Source: Lysobacterales bacterium
GTDB lineage: Bacteria; Pseudomonadota; Gammaproteobacteria; Xanthomonadales; SZUA-5
Direction of reading: 5' to 3'
Length of the DNA stretch: 63,813 nt
NCBI GenBank assembly: GCA_019187485.1
Contig: JABAQR010000015.1
Location: forward strand, 1 to 63,813
Shown: positions 33,194 through 42,100 of the stretch, one piece after another
Layout: the number at the start of each line of letters is the position of its first letter
How positions within the stretch are numbered: position 1 is the stretch's first letter
Notes under the pieces: generated by a model
The model's input: only the letters and a program-made list of their open reading frames with translations
Database searches by the model: none
What the model was told of the DNA's origin: nothing
Translations under genes and position numbers: made by a program

Positions 33194-33757
33194 CTACGGC
33201 GCGAAGGCGATGCGCTCGTAGATTCCGGCCAGCGTCAGCCGGGTCGGCGGGCAGGGCAGGTCGAAGCCGGCATCGATGCCGTCGTGGCACTCGTACAGCC
33301 AGCGGCCGTCGTTGTCGCGACGGTAGATCTCGGCCCGCGGCAGATCCTGCGCGACCAGCGCATAGGCCCGCAGGCTGGCGAGCCGCTGGTAGTTGTACAG
33401 CTTTTCGCCGCGATCGATGCGCTCGGTGCTCTCGCTGAGCACCTCGATGACCACACAGGGCGCGTGTTTCAGGTAGGCATCGTCGTCGCCGGGATCACGA
33501 CAGACCATGACGTCCGGGTAATACACGACCTCGTCGACGCGCACGCGCATGTCGGCCACGAAGGGGATGCAGGGGGTCCCGCGCGAGGCCGCAAGCAATG
33601 CCGAGCCGATGTTGAGCGTGATCCGATTGTGGCGCTCGCTGGCTCCGGCCATCGCGAACACCAGGCCGGCGGCGTATTCGTGCTTGACCTGGCTGCGCTG
33701 CTCGCTCGCGAGGTACTCGGCGATGCTGAGTCTCCCGATGGGCGCGGTTTGCGCCAT
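33194..33757 (-). CDS. Uma2-family (DUF820) PD-(D/E)XK-fold protein
   Basis: Encodes 187 residues. The family pattern is clear: [29 protein letters not shown] with [14 protein letters not shown] (Asp), [19 protein letters not shown] (Glu-X-Leu) and KLYNYQRL. Uma2 proteins share the restriction-nuclease fold and are abundant in cyanobacteria and deltaproteobacteria, but their biological role is unsettled. All core residues are present, so nuclease-like metal binding is possible. It sits alone between two ABC systems. Confidence 0.88.
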   Translation of the reverse strand: MAQTAPIGRLSIAEYLASEQRSQVKHEYAAGLVFAMAGASERHNRITLNIGSALLAASRGTPCIPFVADMRVRVDEVVYYPDVMVCRDPGDDDAYLKHAPCVVIEVLSESTERIDRGEKLYNYQRLASLRAYALVAQDLPRAEIYRRDNDGRWLYECHDGIDAGFDLPCPPTRLTLAGIYERIAFAP

Positions 33758-33803
33758 GGCGGAGCTCCATGGAACGGGTCGCGCGATGATACCGCCTGAG
33801 TCC

Positions 33804-34547
33804 TCAGCCTCGCGCCAGCTCCGCCCGCAGCGCGGCTACCACGGCGCGCTCGAAGGCGCCGGGGTCGGCGTGGCGCCAGGCGCCGAGTTCGTCGCTGCCC
33901 CAGCGGTGCAGGATGCGGCCCTCGTGCAACAGCGCCGCGTGTGTCAGCAGCGTTGGCGCGATCTCGAGGCCGTGGGTGGCCAGCAGCACACCGGCGCCGC
34001 GCGCGCAGCGCTCGGTCAGTTCCAGTTTCAGTTCGTGGCTGGAGATCGGGTCGAGGCCATTCATGACCTCGTCCAGCACCAGCAGCGGTGGGTCGCCGGT
34101 CAGGCCTGCGAGGATCGCGTACTTCTGGCGCGTGCCCAGCGAATACGCCTCGACGCGGCGATCCAACCAGGGCGCGGCGCCGAGACGCTCACACAGAGCG
34201 AGCGTGGTGTCCGGCAGCGTCGGCAGGTTGCGTGCGGCGGCCGCGACCGTGAGCAACTGGCGGCCGGTCAGCGCCGGCGGCAGCCGCGCCGGGTCCGGCG
34301 CGAATCCAAATTCGCGACGTGCGCGCAGCGGCTCGGCGAGCAGGTCGATGCCAGCCACCAGAATGGTGCCGGCGACGGGCGCGAGCAGGCCGACGATGCT
34401 GCGGATCAGACTGGTCTTGCCCGAACCATTGGGTCCAATCAAGCCGAGCAACTGACCCGACTCGATGCGCAGATCGACGCCGCGCAGCACCGCGTGCTCG
34501 CCAAAGCGCAATTGCAGCGCGCGCGCATCGAGCAGAGGCACGCTCAT
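33804..34547 (-). CDS. ABC transporter ATPase
   Basis: Encodes 247 residues. Walker A GPNGSGKTS, Walker B LLVLDEVMNGLD and H-loop ATHGLEIAP are present. The signature is atypical (YSLGTRQKYAILAGL instead of LSGGQ-type), as in some bacteriocin or ABC-2 exporters. The start overlaps the stop of the upstream membrane protein by four bases, so the two form one exporter. The substrate is unknown. Confidence 0.88.
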   Translation of the reverse strand: MSVPLLDARALQLRFGEHAVLRGVDLRIESGQLLGLIGPNGSGKTSLIRSIVGLLAPVAGTILVAGIDLLAEPLRARREFGFAPDPARLPPALTGRQLLTVAAAARNLPTLPDTTLALCERLGAAPWLDRRVEAYSLGTRQKYAILAGLTGDPPLLVLDEVMNGLDPISSHELKLELTERCARGAGVLLATHGLEIAPTLLTHAALLHEGRILHRWGSDELGAWRHADPGAFERAVVAALRAELARG

Positions 34548-35656
34548 CGCAGCCCCCGCCTCCAGGCCTGCCAGGCGCAGGCGACGTACACCAGCGGCAA
34601 GGCTGGCGGCAGCACCTGGATGGTCGCCAGCAACAGCATGCCGTGCAACATGCATTGCAGCGGATAGCGGTTCGGGGTCGACCGAGTGGCGAAGCCGCAC
34701 AGCACGCCATCGGCCAGCGCCAGCCACAGTGCCAGCGCCAGCGTCGCGGCGAACAGCGCCGGTGCGCCGAGCAGGTGCAGGCAAGCTCCTGCCACCAGCA
34801 CCAGCAGCGAGCCGCGCCGCAGCAGGGGCCGACGGTAGGCCGCGAACAGCCGCGCCGGCGCGAGCGGTTGTGCAGCCAGCCAGGCCTGATCGGCCAGGAA
34901 CCGCGCCCGCCAATGCGCCACCAGATCGATCGCCATCGATGTGGCGGTGAACAGCAGCATGAGCGCCGGGATCGCGATTGCCGGCGTCGATGGCGGCAGC
35001 AGGATGAAGGTGCCGGCGGTCCACGATGCTCCGCGCGGTAGACGCGCGAGCGCTGGTTCCAGCGCCGCGCCCAGCAGCGCCAGGCCCGAGGTTCCGACCG
35101 GGATCGCGACCGCGACGGCAAGTGATCGCCGCGGCGAGCCCACGACCTGTCGACGCTCCGGCAACCAGCCGATCAGCAGTGGGGCGGACAGGGCGGCACT
35201 GGCGAGGAGCCCGATCAGCAGGGGCGCCGGCTCGCTGCTGCGGGCGCTGGCCCAGACGAGCAGGCACAGCAAGACCAGAGCGCTCGACGCCGCCGTCCAC
35301 GCGGCGCGCACGGTGCGTGCGCGTCGGCGTGCCGCGGGGGCGATGGGTTGCGCAGCGAGCCAGTCGTCGCCCTGCACGCGCGCCAGCCCGGCGCGTCGCG
35401 TCTGTGCACGCCAGAGCAGAGCGGCCGCGAGACCCAATCCGATCAGGACCGCAGGCAGCGGCTGCGACCAGGGCGCGCCTGCGTACAACAGCCGCGACCA
35501 GTGCGGATCGACGAGCCATAGGCCGACGCCGACGAAGCCCAGTGCCGCCAGCATGAGGAAAGCACTCTCGTCGATGCGCATTCGCCAACCGGCGATGCGA
35601 TTGCGCCATTCGAACTGGCTCTGCAGCAGATCGGGGTTGGCGTTGACGATGGGCAT
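34544..35656 (-). CDS. Membrane component of an ABC exporter
   Basis: Encodes 370 residues with ten or so hydrophobic helices (AFLMLAALGFVGVGLWLV, AVLIGLGLAAALLWRA, ALVLLCLLVWASA, ATLALALWLALADGVL and others). No standard permease motif is recognised, but its four-base overlap with the ATPase gene and the polytopic profile mark it as the partner. A duplicated theme (WLAAQPIAPA near residue 90 and WLAAQPLAPA near residue 265) suggests two internally repeated halves. Confidence 0.7.
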   Translation of the reverse strand: MPIVNANPDLLQSQFEWRNRIAGWRMRIDESAFLMLAALGFVGVGLWLVDPHWSRLLYAGAPWSQPLPAVLIGLGLAAALLWRAQTRRAGLARVQGDDWLAAQPIAPAARRRARTVRAAWTAASSALVLLCLLVWASARSSEPAPLLIGLLASAALSAPLLIGWLPERRQVVGSPRRSLAVAVAIPVGTSGLALLGAALEPALARLPRGASWTAGTFILLPPSTPAIAIPALMLLFTATSMAIDLVAHWRARFLADQAWLAAQPLAPARLFAAYRRPLLRRGSLLVLVAGACLHLLGAPALFAATLALALWLALADGVLCGFATRSTPNRYPLQCMLHGMLLLATIQVLPPALPLVYVACAWQAWRRGLR

Positions 35657-35837
35657 CGGGCCTTGGTTGGCGCGACGGGGTGGAAGTTCCGTGGGTCGAG
35701 GCGCCGGACCGCGGGACGGGAAACCACGAGGACTGGCGGGAGCGTGCTTCGTTCCGCCCCTTCGTGGATTCGTGACCGCGATCCGATGCGCGAAGCAGCG
35801 CGCCACGAGACGTGGACGGATCGGAGAGTGCCGCCGC

Positions 35838-38030
35838 CTACGCTGCGTTCGCCAGCAGCAGCCGCAGCGGTTCCGGGCGGTGGTAGGCGTAGCCCTGTAC
35901 GGCGTCGACGCCGATTTCCTGGAGGGCGCGTCCCAGACGCTGATCCTCCACCGATTCGGCGACGGTGCGCTTGCGCAGCACCCGCGCGATCTCGACGATC
36001 GAGCGCACGATCGCATAAGAGAGCTCGTTGCGTTCGAAGTCGCGCACGAAGCTGCCGTCGATCTTGAAGACATCGACGTCGAGCTCGCGCAGGTAGGCGA
36101 AGGAGCAGAAGCCGGTGCCGAAATCGTCGAGCGCGAAACGTACGCCGAGCGCCTTGAACTGGGCGATCAACTGGCGCGCACGGTCGAGATCGCGCACCGC
36201 GGCGGTCTCGGTGATCTCCAGGCAGATCTGGCCGGGATCCACGCTGCTGGACTTCAGACGTTCCCGCAGGAAGTCTGCGTAATCCTCGTCCGCCAGGGTC
36301 GATGCCGAGAGGTTGATGTTGAGATGCACGCCGCGCGCGCGTGGATCGGTTTCCAGCCAGCGCAGCGCGCGGTCGAGCACATGGCGGTCGATCCGGCTGC
36401 TCAGGCCGAAACGCTCCGCAGCGGGGATGAAGCGACCGGGCAGCAGCGTCTCGCCGCGGTCGTCGCGTAACCGCAGCAGAATCTCGAAGGTCGGGTGAGC
36501 TTCGCGATGGAAGGACAGAATGCGTTGGCCGTGCAGGTCGAAGTGGTCGTGCTGCAAGGCATCGTTGATGCGCACCACCCAGCCCATCGCCGCGCTGCGT
36601 TCGAGCACCGCGGAGTTGTCGGGCGATTGCACCTGCACGCGGTTGCCGCCCAGTTCCTTGGCGGCGTAGCAGGCGTTGTCCGCCTGCGCGAGCAGTTCGG
36701 CGACACTGCTGCGACGCGGCGGGAAGGGCACCAAACCCAGGCTTGCGGTGAGCGCGAATACATGTCCCGCGTGTTCGAAGCGGAACTCCGAGATCGCCTC
36801 GCGCAGCGTGCGCGACTCGGCCTCGGCGCGCACCGCTTCCGCGTCGGTCCAGAGCACGCCGAATTCGTCGGCACCCAGGCGCGCCAGCAACGCATCTTCG
36901 GGCAGGCGCGCGCGCATGACCGAGGCGAGCTGGCGGATCGCCTCGTCGCCCGCGGCGTGGCTGGCCGTGTCGTTGACCAGCTTGAACTGGTCGATGTCGA
37001 TATAGGCGATGGCCCCGCCGTGGGCGATTTCGGGTCGCGCGGTGAGAGTCTGCACCAGCGCTTCCTCGAAGCGGGCGCGATTGGGCAGGCCGGTCAGATG
37101 GTCGGTGCGCGCGCGTTGCAGCATCTCCCAGGCCGCCGCGCGCACCCGGTAGTTGGCCGCCGCGACCAGTTGCGGGACGATCGCCATCACCGTCAGCAGC
37201 GACAGCAGGATGAAGGTCTCGAGCAGGTCGCGCGGGGCGCTGAAGCCACCGACGCCGAGGCCGATGAGAGTGACCACCATGAAGGCCGAGAGCATGGTCG
37301 CGGCGGCCGTGAAGATCGGTTCGAAACGCAGCGCGCTCCATAGCAGGAAGGCCAGCGGCAGGAAGGACAGGCCGAGCGCGAAGACCGGGCTGGCGGTGCT
37401 CGCCTCCACCACCAGGATCAGACCGAGTGCGTTGGTGACCAGCCAGGTCCACTTTTCGCCCTTGCTCGCGAAGTCCATGGCCTTGTCGGTCCAGCGTCCG
37501 TGCTCGATCAGGCGCAGTACCATCAGCGTGAAAGGGGTGACCGCGACGATGCCGAAGATGTCGCCGGCCACCCATTTGGCCACCGCCTCCATGGAATCCG
37601 CAGTGGCCACCATCCCGCCGAGAACCATGCCGGAGACGCCGATCAGCGCGCTCAAACTTGCGCTGAAGATGCCGCCGATCAACAACAGAAAGCCGTTTCC
37701 GACCCGCAGCGTGGTCAGTTGCTCTCCGGCAATGCGGCGTACCCAGATCGCCCCGAGCACGGTTGCCACCGTGTTGCTCGCCAGCGAGAAGGGCACGAAC
37801 AGCCAGGGCGCCGGCGACACCAGCAGATGGGTCAGCGCGATGCCCAACGGGATCACCGGCCACCAGGATGGGCCGTGGTGGATCAGTACCGCGTAGGCCA
37901 GACCGGCGGAAGGCCAGATCAAGGTGACGTCGGTGGGCAGATCGATGAACACCACCGAGAACTGCGCGGCGAGAACGTACAGCGCCACGTAGACGACGGA
38001 TCGCAGGATCTGGGCGCGTTCGAGCGACAT
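35838..38030 (-). CDS. MASE1-GGDEF-EAL cyclic-di-GMP protein
   Basis: Encodes 730 residues. Residues 1-290 are a MASE1-type membrane sensor with eight or so helices. Residues 305-470 are a GGDEF domain whose signature is GADEF (386-390), and no RxxD inhibitory site precedes it. Residues 490-730 are an EAL domain with EIL (516-518), NINLSAS, LEITETA, DDFGTGF, KIDGSF and ESVED, so nearly all phosphodiesterase ligands remain. The protein more likely degrades than makes cyclic-di-GMP, with GGDEF as a regulatory module. It is transcribed away from lgt. Nothing in the sequence names the sensed signal. Confidence 0.88.
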   Translation of the reverse strand: MSLERAQILRSVVYVALYVLAAQFSVVFIDLPTDVTLIWPSAGLAYAVLIHHGPSWWPVIPLGIALTHLLVSPAPWLFVPFSLASNTVATVLGAIWVRRIAGEQLTTLRVGNGFLLLIGGIFSASLSALIGVSGMVLGGMVATADSMEAVAKWVAGDIFGIVAVTPFTLMVLRLIEHGRWTDKAMDFASKGEKWTWLVTNALGLILVVEASTASPVFALGLSFLPLAFLLWSALRFEPIFTAAATMLSAFMVVTLIGLGVGGFSAPRDLLETFILLSLLTVMAIVPQLVAAANYRVRAAAWEMLQRARTDHLTGLPNRARFEEALVQTLTARPEIAHGGAIAYIDIDQFKLVNDTASHAAGDEAIRQLASVMRARLPEDALLARLGADEFGVLWTDAEAVRAEAESRTLREAISEFRFEHAGHVFALTASLGLVPFPPRRSSVAELLAQADNACYAAKELGGNRVQVQSPDNSAVLERSAAMGWVVRINDALQHDHFDLHGQRILSFHREAHPTFEILLRLRDDRGETLLPGRFIPAAERFGLSSRIDRHVLDRALRWLETDPRARGVHLNINLSASTLADEDYADFLRERLKSSSVDPGQICLEITETAAVRDLDRARQLIAQFKALGVRFALDDFGTGFCSFAYLRELDVDVFKIDGSFVRDFERNELSYAIVRSIVEIARVLRKRTVAESVEDQRLGRALQEIGVDAVQGYAYHRPEPLRLLLANAA

Positions 38031-38344
38031 GCGCCGAGTGTAGCCGGAGCCATCGCAAATGGCGTGGACGGAGTGTTGGCATCGTGCAGCTTTCGCCACA
38101 GACTGTCCCGTGACCACCGTCTTTCGCCGTCGACGGTGGTGCCGGCAGGATCGCGCCGTCGGCGTGTGGCTGCCCCTCCCCGCAGCGTTGAGCAAGGGTG
38201 TGCAGGTTCGTCGTCGCGGGTGCACGGCGTCCGTTCAGGCCGTAGCATTCACACCCTGCAACGCCGTCGTCGGTTCGGCCCGGACGATGACCTCGGTTGC
38301 CCCGCCCGGTGGCGGTCGATCCCCCAAGCGCCCGTCCCCGACCC
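38031..38344. other. Divergent control region between the cyclic-di-GMP gene and lgt
   Basis: About 314 bases with no supported gene. A nine-pair inverted repeat ACCACCGTC/GACGGTGGT (38113-38121 and 38132-38140) sits in the middle and could affect either transcript. No clear sigma70 boxes are readable. Confidence 0.4.
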
Positions 38345-39184
38345 ATGCCCTACGTCCACGCCATCGACCCCGTCGCACTACAGATCGGTCCGCTGGCGAT
38401 CCGCTGGTACGGGTTGATGTACCTGGCCGGCGGCGTGGCGGCCTTCGTGCTGGCGCGTCGACGCGCGGCCCAGACCTGGCGTGGCTTCCAGCCGGGTGAG
38501 ATCGAGGACATCATTTTCTACGGCATGGTCGGCGTGATCGTCGGCGGCCGCCTCGGCTCGGTGCTGTTTTACCATTTCGGCGATTTCCTGCGCGATCCAC
38601 CGATGCTGGTGCGCGTCTGGGAAGGCGGCATGAGCTTCCACGGGGGCCTGCTCGGCGTGCTCGTCGCGCTCGGCTGGTATGCGCGCAAGACGGGGCGCAC
38701 GCTGTTCGCGATGTACGATTTCATCGCGCCGATGGTGCCGATCGGCCTTGGCCTGGGGCGTATCGGCAACTGGATCGGCGGTGAGCTGTGGGGACGCCTC
38801 ACCGATGTCCCCTGGGGTGTGATCTTTCCGAACGCCTTGCCCGGACCGCCAATGAGTATCGCCGAGATCCAGGCGCTGGCGGCGCAGGGCCAGCTGCTCG
38901 GCGAGGTGCGCCATCCCTCGCAGCTCTACCAGGCCTTCTGGGAAGGTGTGGTGCTGTTCGTGATCGTCTGGTGGTTCTCGGCGCGCCCGCGCGCGCGCAT
39001 GGCCACCTCGGGTCTGTTCCTGATCGTCTACGGCGTCGGCCGCATCCTCGTCGAGTTCGTCCGCGAACCGGACGCACACATCGGCTACCTCGCCTGGGGC
39101 TGGCTGACGATGGGCCAGGTGTTGTCGCTGCCGATGCTGCTGGTCGGAGTGTGGTTCCTGTGGGTGGGGAAACGGAATGAGTGA
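38345..39184 (+). CDS. lgt: Prolipoprotein diacylglyceryl transferase
   Basis: Encodes 279 residues. This inner-membrane enzyme transfers a diacylglyceryl group from phosphatidylglycerol to the lipobox cysteine of prolipoproteins. Signature segments are GGMSFHGGLLGVL, GLGLGRIGNWIGGELWG (the Lgt signature with the essential Arg/Asn/Glu), and RHPSQLYQAF. Seven membrane helices are expected. The start MPYVHAIDPVA at 38345 is at the family position. The stop lies inside a 13-base inverted repeat that separates it from thyA. Confidence 0.96.
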   Translation: MPYVHAIDPVALQIGPLAIRWYGLMYLAGGVAAFVLARRRAAQTWRGFQPGEIEDIIFYGMVGVIVGGRLGSVLFYHFGDFLRDPPMLVRVWEGGMSFHGGLLGVLVALGWYARKTGRTLFAMYDFIAPMVPIGLGLGRIGNWIGGELWGRLTDVPWGVIFPNALPGPPMSIAEIQALAAQGQLLGEVRHPSQLYQAFWEGVVLFVIVWWFSARPRARMATSGLFLIVYGVGRILVEFVREPDAHIGYLAWGWLTMGQVLSLPMLLVGVWFLWVGKRNE

Positions 39185-39222
39185 ACAGTGAAAGTTGGCC
39201 CCGGCTTCTTTTCACTGTTCAC
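39181..39222. repeat. 13-base inverted repeat between lgt and thyA
   Basis: GTGAACAGTGAAA (39181-39193) has a perfect inverted copy TTTCACTGTTCAC (39210-39222). The left arm contains the lgt stop TGA, so the hairpin begins within the coding region. It may act as a terminator, an attenuator or an mRNA stabiliser between the two genes. Confidence 0.8.
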
Positions 39223-39238
39223 CTGTGATCCCTTTTGC

Positions 39239-40033
39239 ATGCACACCTACCTCGCGCTGCTCCGCCACATCCTCGACCGCGGTGCGGTCAAGACCGACCG
39301 CACCGGCACCGGCACGCGTTCGGTGTTCGGCTGGCAGATGCGCTTCGACCTCGCCGACGGCTTCCCGCTGGTCACGACCAAGAAGCTGCACCTGCGCTCG
39401 ATCGTGCACGAACTGCTGTGGTTCATCGCCGGCGACACCAATGTCCGCTATCTGCGCGAGCGCGGGGTGACGATCTGGGACGAATGGGCGGATTCGAATG
39501 GCGAACTCGGACCGGTCTACGGGCGCCAATGGCGCGCCTGGCAGGCGCCGGACGGCCGGGTCATCGACCAGTTGTCGGAGGTGGTCGCACAGATTCGGCG
39601 CAACCCCGACTCGCGTCGACTGATCGTCAGCGCCTGGAATCCCGCCGATCTGCCGGCGATGGCGCTCGCGCCCTGCCACGCGCTGTTCCAGTTCTACGTT
39701 GCCGACGGCCGCTTGTCCTGCCAGCTCTACCAGCGCAGCGCCGACGTCTTCCTCGGCGTGCCCTTCAACATCGCCTCCTATGCCTTGCTGACAGCGATGG
39801 TTGCGCAGATCTGTGACCTCCAGCCCGGCGAATTCGTGCACACTCTCGGCGACGCGCACCTGTATGCCAACCACCTCGACCAGGCACGGCTGCAACTGAC
39901 GCGCGAACCGCTGCCGCTGCCGCGCCTGTCCCTCAATCCCGAGCGCCGCGAACTCGCCGAATTCCGTTTCGAGGACATCGCGATCGAGGGCTACCAGGCG
40001 CACCCGGCGATCAAGGCGCCGATCGCGGTGTAG
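39239..40033 (+). CDS. thyA: Thymidylate synthase
   Basis: Encodes 264 residues, exactly the length of E. coli ThyA. It methylates dUMP to dTMP using methylene-tetrahydrofolate. The catalytic cysteine C146 is in [23 protein letters not shown], the phosphate-binding RR (residues 126-127) and [20 protein letters not shown] are conserved. The ATG at 39239 gives the family length. lgt-thyA order is widespread in gammaproteobacteria. The inverted repeat upstream lies 16 bases before the start. Confidence 0.97.
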   Translation: MHTYLALLRHILDRGAVKTDRTGTGTRSVFGWQMRFDLADGFPLVTTKKLHLRSIVHELLWFIAGDTNVRYLRERGVTIWDEWADSNGELGPVYGRQWRAWQAPDGRVIDQLSEVVAQIRRNPDSRRLIVSAWNPADLPAMALAPCHALFQFYVADGRLSCQLYQRSADVFLGVPFNIASYALLTAMVAQICDLQPGEFVHTLGDAHLYANHLDQARLQLTREPLPLPRLSLNPERRELAEFRFEDIAIEGYQAHPAIKAPIAV

Positions 40034-40072
40034 ACCCCGCGCCGCGGACTGCGGGCGGCGAGGGTCGGCGCA

Positions 40073-40546
40073 TCACAGCCAGCGCCGCACCTCGCGCCGT
40101 AGGTTCTGGAAATCCGCACCGAAGCGATGTGCCAGATGGCGCTCCTCGGGCAGGATCTGAAAGCGATTCATGTAGACGATGAAGGCCGGCAGGATCAGCA
40201 GCGTGGCCGCATTCGCGAGTGCGACGGCCAGGGCGAGCAGCGCGAACAGCATGCCGAGGTACATCGGGTTGCGGGTCAGGCGGTAGACGCCACTGCGTAC
40301 CAGCGTGCTGGCACGTTCGGGGTGCATGGGATTCGCCGTCGTGCGCCGGCGACGGAACTCGATCAACCCGGCCAGTGCGGTCGCGATGCCGAGCAGCAGC
40401 AGCGGCAAACTCAGACCCAGGCGCTGAGCGGTGTCCAGATCCAGGGTCAGGGACGGCGTCAGCGTCCGCATCAGCACCATCAACGCCATCGCCGCCAGCA
40501 GTACCAGCAGCGGCGGAACCCGGAGCTCCAGCCAGTTCAGGTTCAC
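40073..40546 (-). CDS. Isoprenylcysteine carboxyl methyltransferase-family membrane protein
   Basis: Encodes 157 residues with four membrane helices. The pattern TLVRSGVYRLTRNPMYLGML followed by EERHLAHRFGADFQNLRREV is the ICMT/PEMT signature (RNPMYLG and EExxLxxRFG) for binding S-adenosylmethionine at the membrane. Bacterial members methylate lipids or unknown membrane substrates. It starts one base before the stop of efpL and so is probably co-transcribed with it. Confidence 0.85.
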   Translation of the reverse strand: MNLNWLELRVPPLLVLLAAMALMVLMRTLTPSLTLDLDTAQRLGLSLPLLLLGIATALAGLIEFRRRRTTANPMHPERASTLVRSGVYRLTRNPMYLGMLFALLALAVALANAATLLILPAFIVYMNRFQILPEERHLAHRFGADFQNLRREVRRWL

Positions 40547-41113
40547 TCAGGCACGTCCGCTGAATTCGCCGGTTTCGGTGTGGACACGCACGCGAGTTCC
40601 GTTCTCAATGTACTCGGGCACCGCAATTTCGAGACCAGTCGACAGCCGCGCGGGCTTCGCGCGCCCGGTCGCGCTTGCGCCTTTGACGTAGGGGGCGGTG
40701 TCGACCACCTCGAGTTCGACCACCTGCGGCAGTTTCAGACCCACCGGGTCGCCATCGATGAGCAACAGTTGCACGCCTTCGAGGTTGCCGTCGGAAGAGT
40801 ACAGCGGCAGGTCCCCGACCATCGCCGGCGACAGCGTGTACTGGGTGTAGTCCTCGGCGTCCATGAACACGTAGTTGTCGCCGTCCATGTACGAGAAGGT
40901 GGCTTCGCGGCGCACCAGTTCGGCCTCGGCCAGCTCGTCATCGGCGCGCAGGCTGATGTCGACCTTGGTGTCGGCGCCGACCTGGTACAGGACGAAACGG
41001 AAGGTCGTGTTGCCGCCGCGTCCGGTCGGCGCGCTGCGCTCGACGTCGCGCACCATCCAGTACTTGCCCTGGTATTCGACGACAGTGCCGCGCTTGATGT
41101 CGGTGGCTTTCAT
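40547..41113 (-). CDS. efpL: Elongation factor P-like protein EfpL (YeiP)
   Basis: Encodes 188 residues, close to E. coli YeiP (190). MKATDIKRGTVVEYQGKYWM, FSYMDGDNYVFMDAEDYTQY and the C-terminal GLEIAVPEYIENGTRVRVHT mark the three EF-P domains. The tip loop of domain I is RSAPTGRGGNT, with arginine where canonical EF-P carries the modified lysine or arginine, and the insertion typical of EfpL. EfpL relieves ribosome stalling at polyproline and other difficult motifs without EpmA modification. The ATG at 41113 matches the family start. A purine/pyrimidine inverted repeat lies directly upstream. Confidence 0.93.
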   Translation of the reverse strand: MKATDIKRGTVVEYQGKYWMVRDVERSAPTGRGGNTTFRFVLYQVGADTKVDISLRADDELAEAELVRREATFSYMDGDNYVFMDAEDYTQYTLSPAMVGDLPLYSSDGNLEGVQLLLIDGDPVGLKLPQVVELEVVDTAPYVKGASATGRAKPARLSTGLEIAVPEYIENGTRVRVHTETGEFSGRA

Positions 41114-41120
41114 TCGGGGA

Positions 41121-41257
41121 GCAGGAAAAAGGGAAATGAGAAAGGAAAAGGGGGAGCAAAGACGTAACGGACACCGGGAGACGGGAGGAAGCAGGCGCGG
41201 GATTGCGGCTGACCTCTGGCCGCTTTTCCCTTTTCCATTTCCCTTTTCCCCTTTTCC
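41121..41257. repeat. Purine/pyrimidine inverted repeat upstream of efpL
   Basis: A polypurine run near 41121-41157 (for example GGGAAATGAGAAAGG) and a polypyrimidine run at 41219-41257 (for example TTTTCCATTTCCC) are approximate inverted copies flanking about 60 ordinary bases. Transcripts could fold into a long imperfect stem, and the tracts could form triplex DNA. It fills most of the 146-base space between the SDR gene and efpL. Confidence 0.7.
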
Positions 41258-41259
41258 CG

Positions 41260-42027
41260 CTACTTCGGCTGCATCCGCACCGCGCCGTCCAGCCGCAGCG
41301 TCGTGCCGTTCATGTAGCGGTTCTGCAGCACGAAGCAGACGGCGTCGGCGAACTCGGCGGGATCGCCGAGGCGGGAAGGGAAGGGCACCATCGCTTCGAG
41401 GCTGGCCTTGACCTCGGGCGGCATGCCGCCGGCCATCGGGGTCATGAAGATGCCGGGGGCGATGGTGACGACGCGGACGCCGACGCGCGCGAGTTCGCGC
41501 GCCATCGGCAGGGTCATGCCGACGATGCCACCCTTGCTGGCCGAGTACGCGGCCTGACCGATCTGGCCCTCGAAGGCGGCCACCGAGGCGGTGTGGACGA
41601 TCACGCCGCGCTCGCCGTCGGGCCCTGCCTCGCGCCCCTGCATCAGCGCGGCACCGGCCTTGGCGACGTTGAAGCTGCCGACGAGGTTGACGCGAATGGT
41701 GGTCTCGAACTGCGAGAGCGGCATCGGTCCCTGCTTGCCGAGTACGCGCCCGGCGCCGAGGATGCCGGCGCAGTTGATCACCGCATTGAGCCCGCCCATG
41801 GCCTCGGCGGCGGCCGCAAGGCTCGCGGCGACGCCGGCCTCGTCGGTGACATCGGTGCGCTGGTAATGCGCCTGCGCACCGAGCGCGGTCGCGGCCGCGG
41901 CGCCGCGCTCGTCCTGCACGTCGAGCAGCGCCACCCGCGCACCTTCGCGCACCAGGCGCTCGGCGACCGCGTACCCCAGTCCGGAAGCGCCGCCGGTGAT
42001 GGCGGCCCTGACGTCGACGAGTTGCAT
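41260..42027 (-). CDS. Short-chain dehydrogenase, HSD17B10/3-hydroxyacyl-CoA dehydrogenase type 2-like
   Basis: Encodes 255 residues. The cofactor site is ITGGASGLGYAVAERL with a following acidic D (LLDVQDE), so NAD is likely. NCAGI, the catalytic YSASKGG (Tyr/Lys) with the upstream Ser of TASVAAFEG, and APGIFMTPM complete an SDR active site. The long insertion between NLVGSFNVAKAGAALMQG and GVIVHTASV is typical of the type 2 hydroxyacyl-CoA dehydrogenase group. It probably acts in fatty-acid or branched-chain breakdown. Confidence 0.9.
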   Translation of the reverse strand: MQLVDVRAAITGGASGLGYAVAERLVREGARVALLDVQDERGAAAATALGAQAHYQRTDVTDEAGVAASLAAAAEAMGGLNAVINCAGILGAGRVLGKQGPMPLSQFETTIRVNLVGSFNVAKAGAALMQGREAGPDGERGVIVHTASVAAFEGQIGQAAYSASKGGIVGMTLPMARELARVGVRVVTIAPGIFMTPMAGGMPPEVKASLEAMVPFPSRLGDPAEFADAVCFVLQNRYMNGTTLRLDGAVRMQPK

Positions 42028-42100
42028 GGCTGGCTCCCAGGACTGCGAAGGCCGCGGAGCATAGCGGCAGCAAGCCGCGTGCGCGAAGCCCGGCGGGCGC

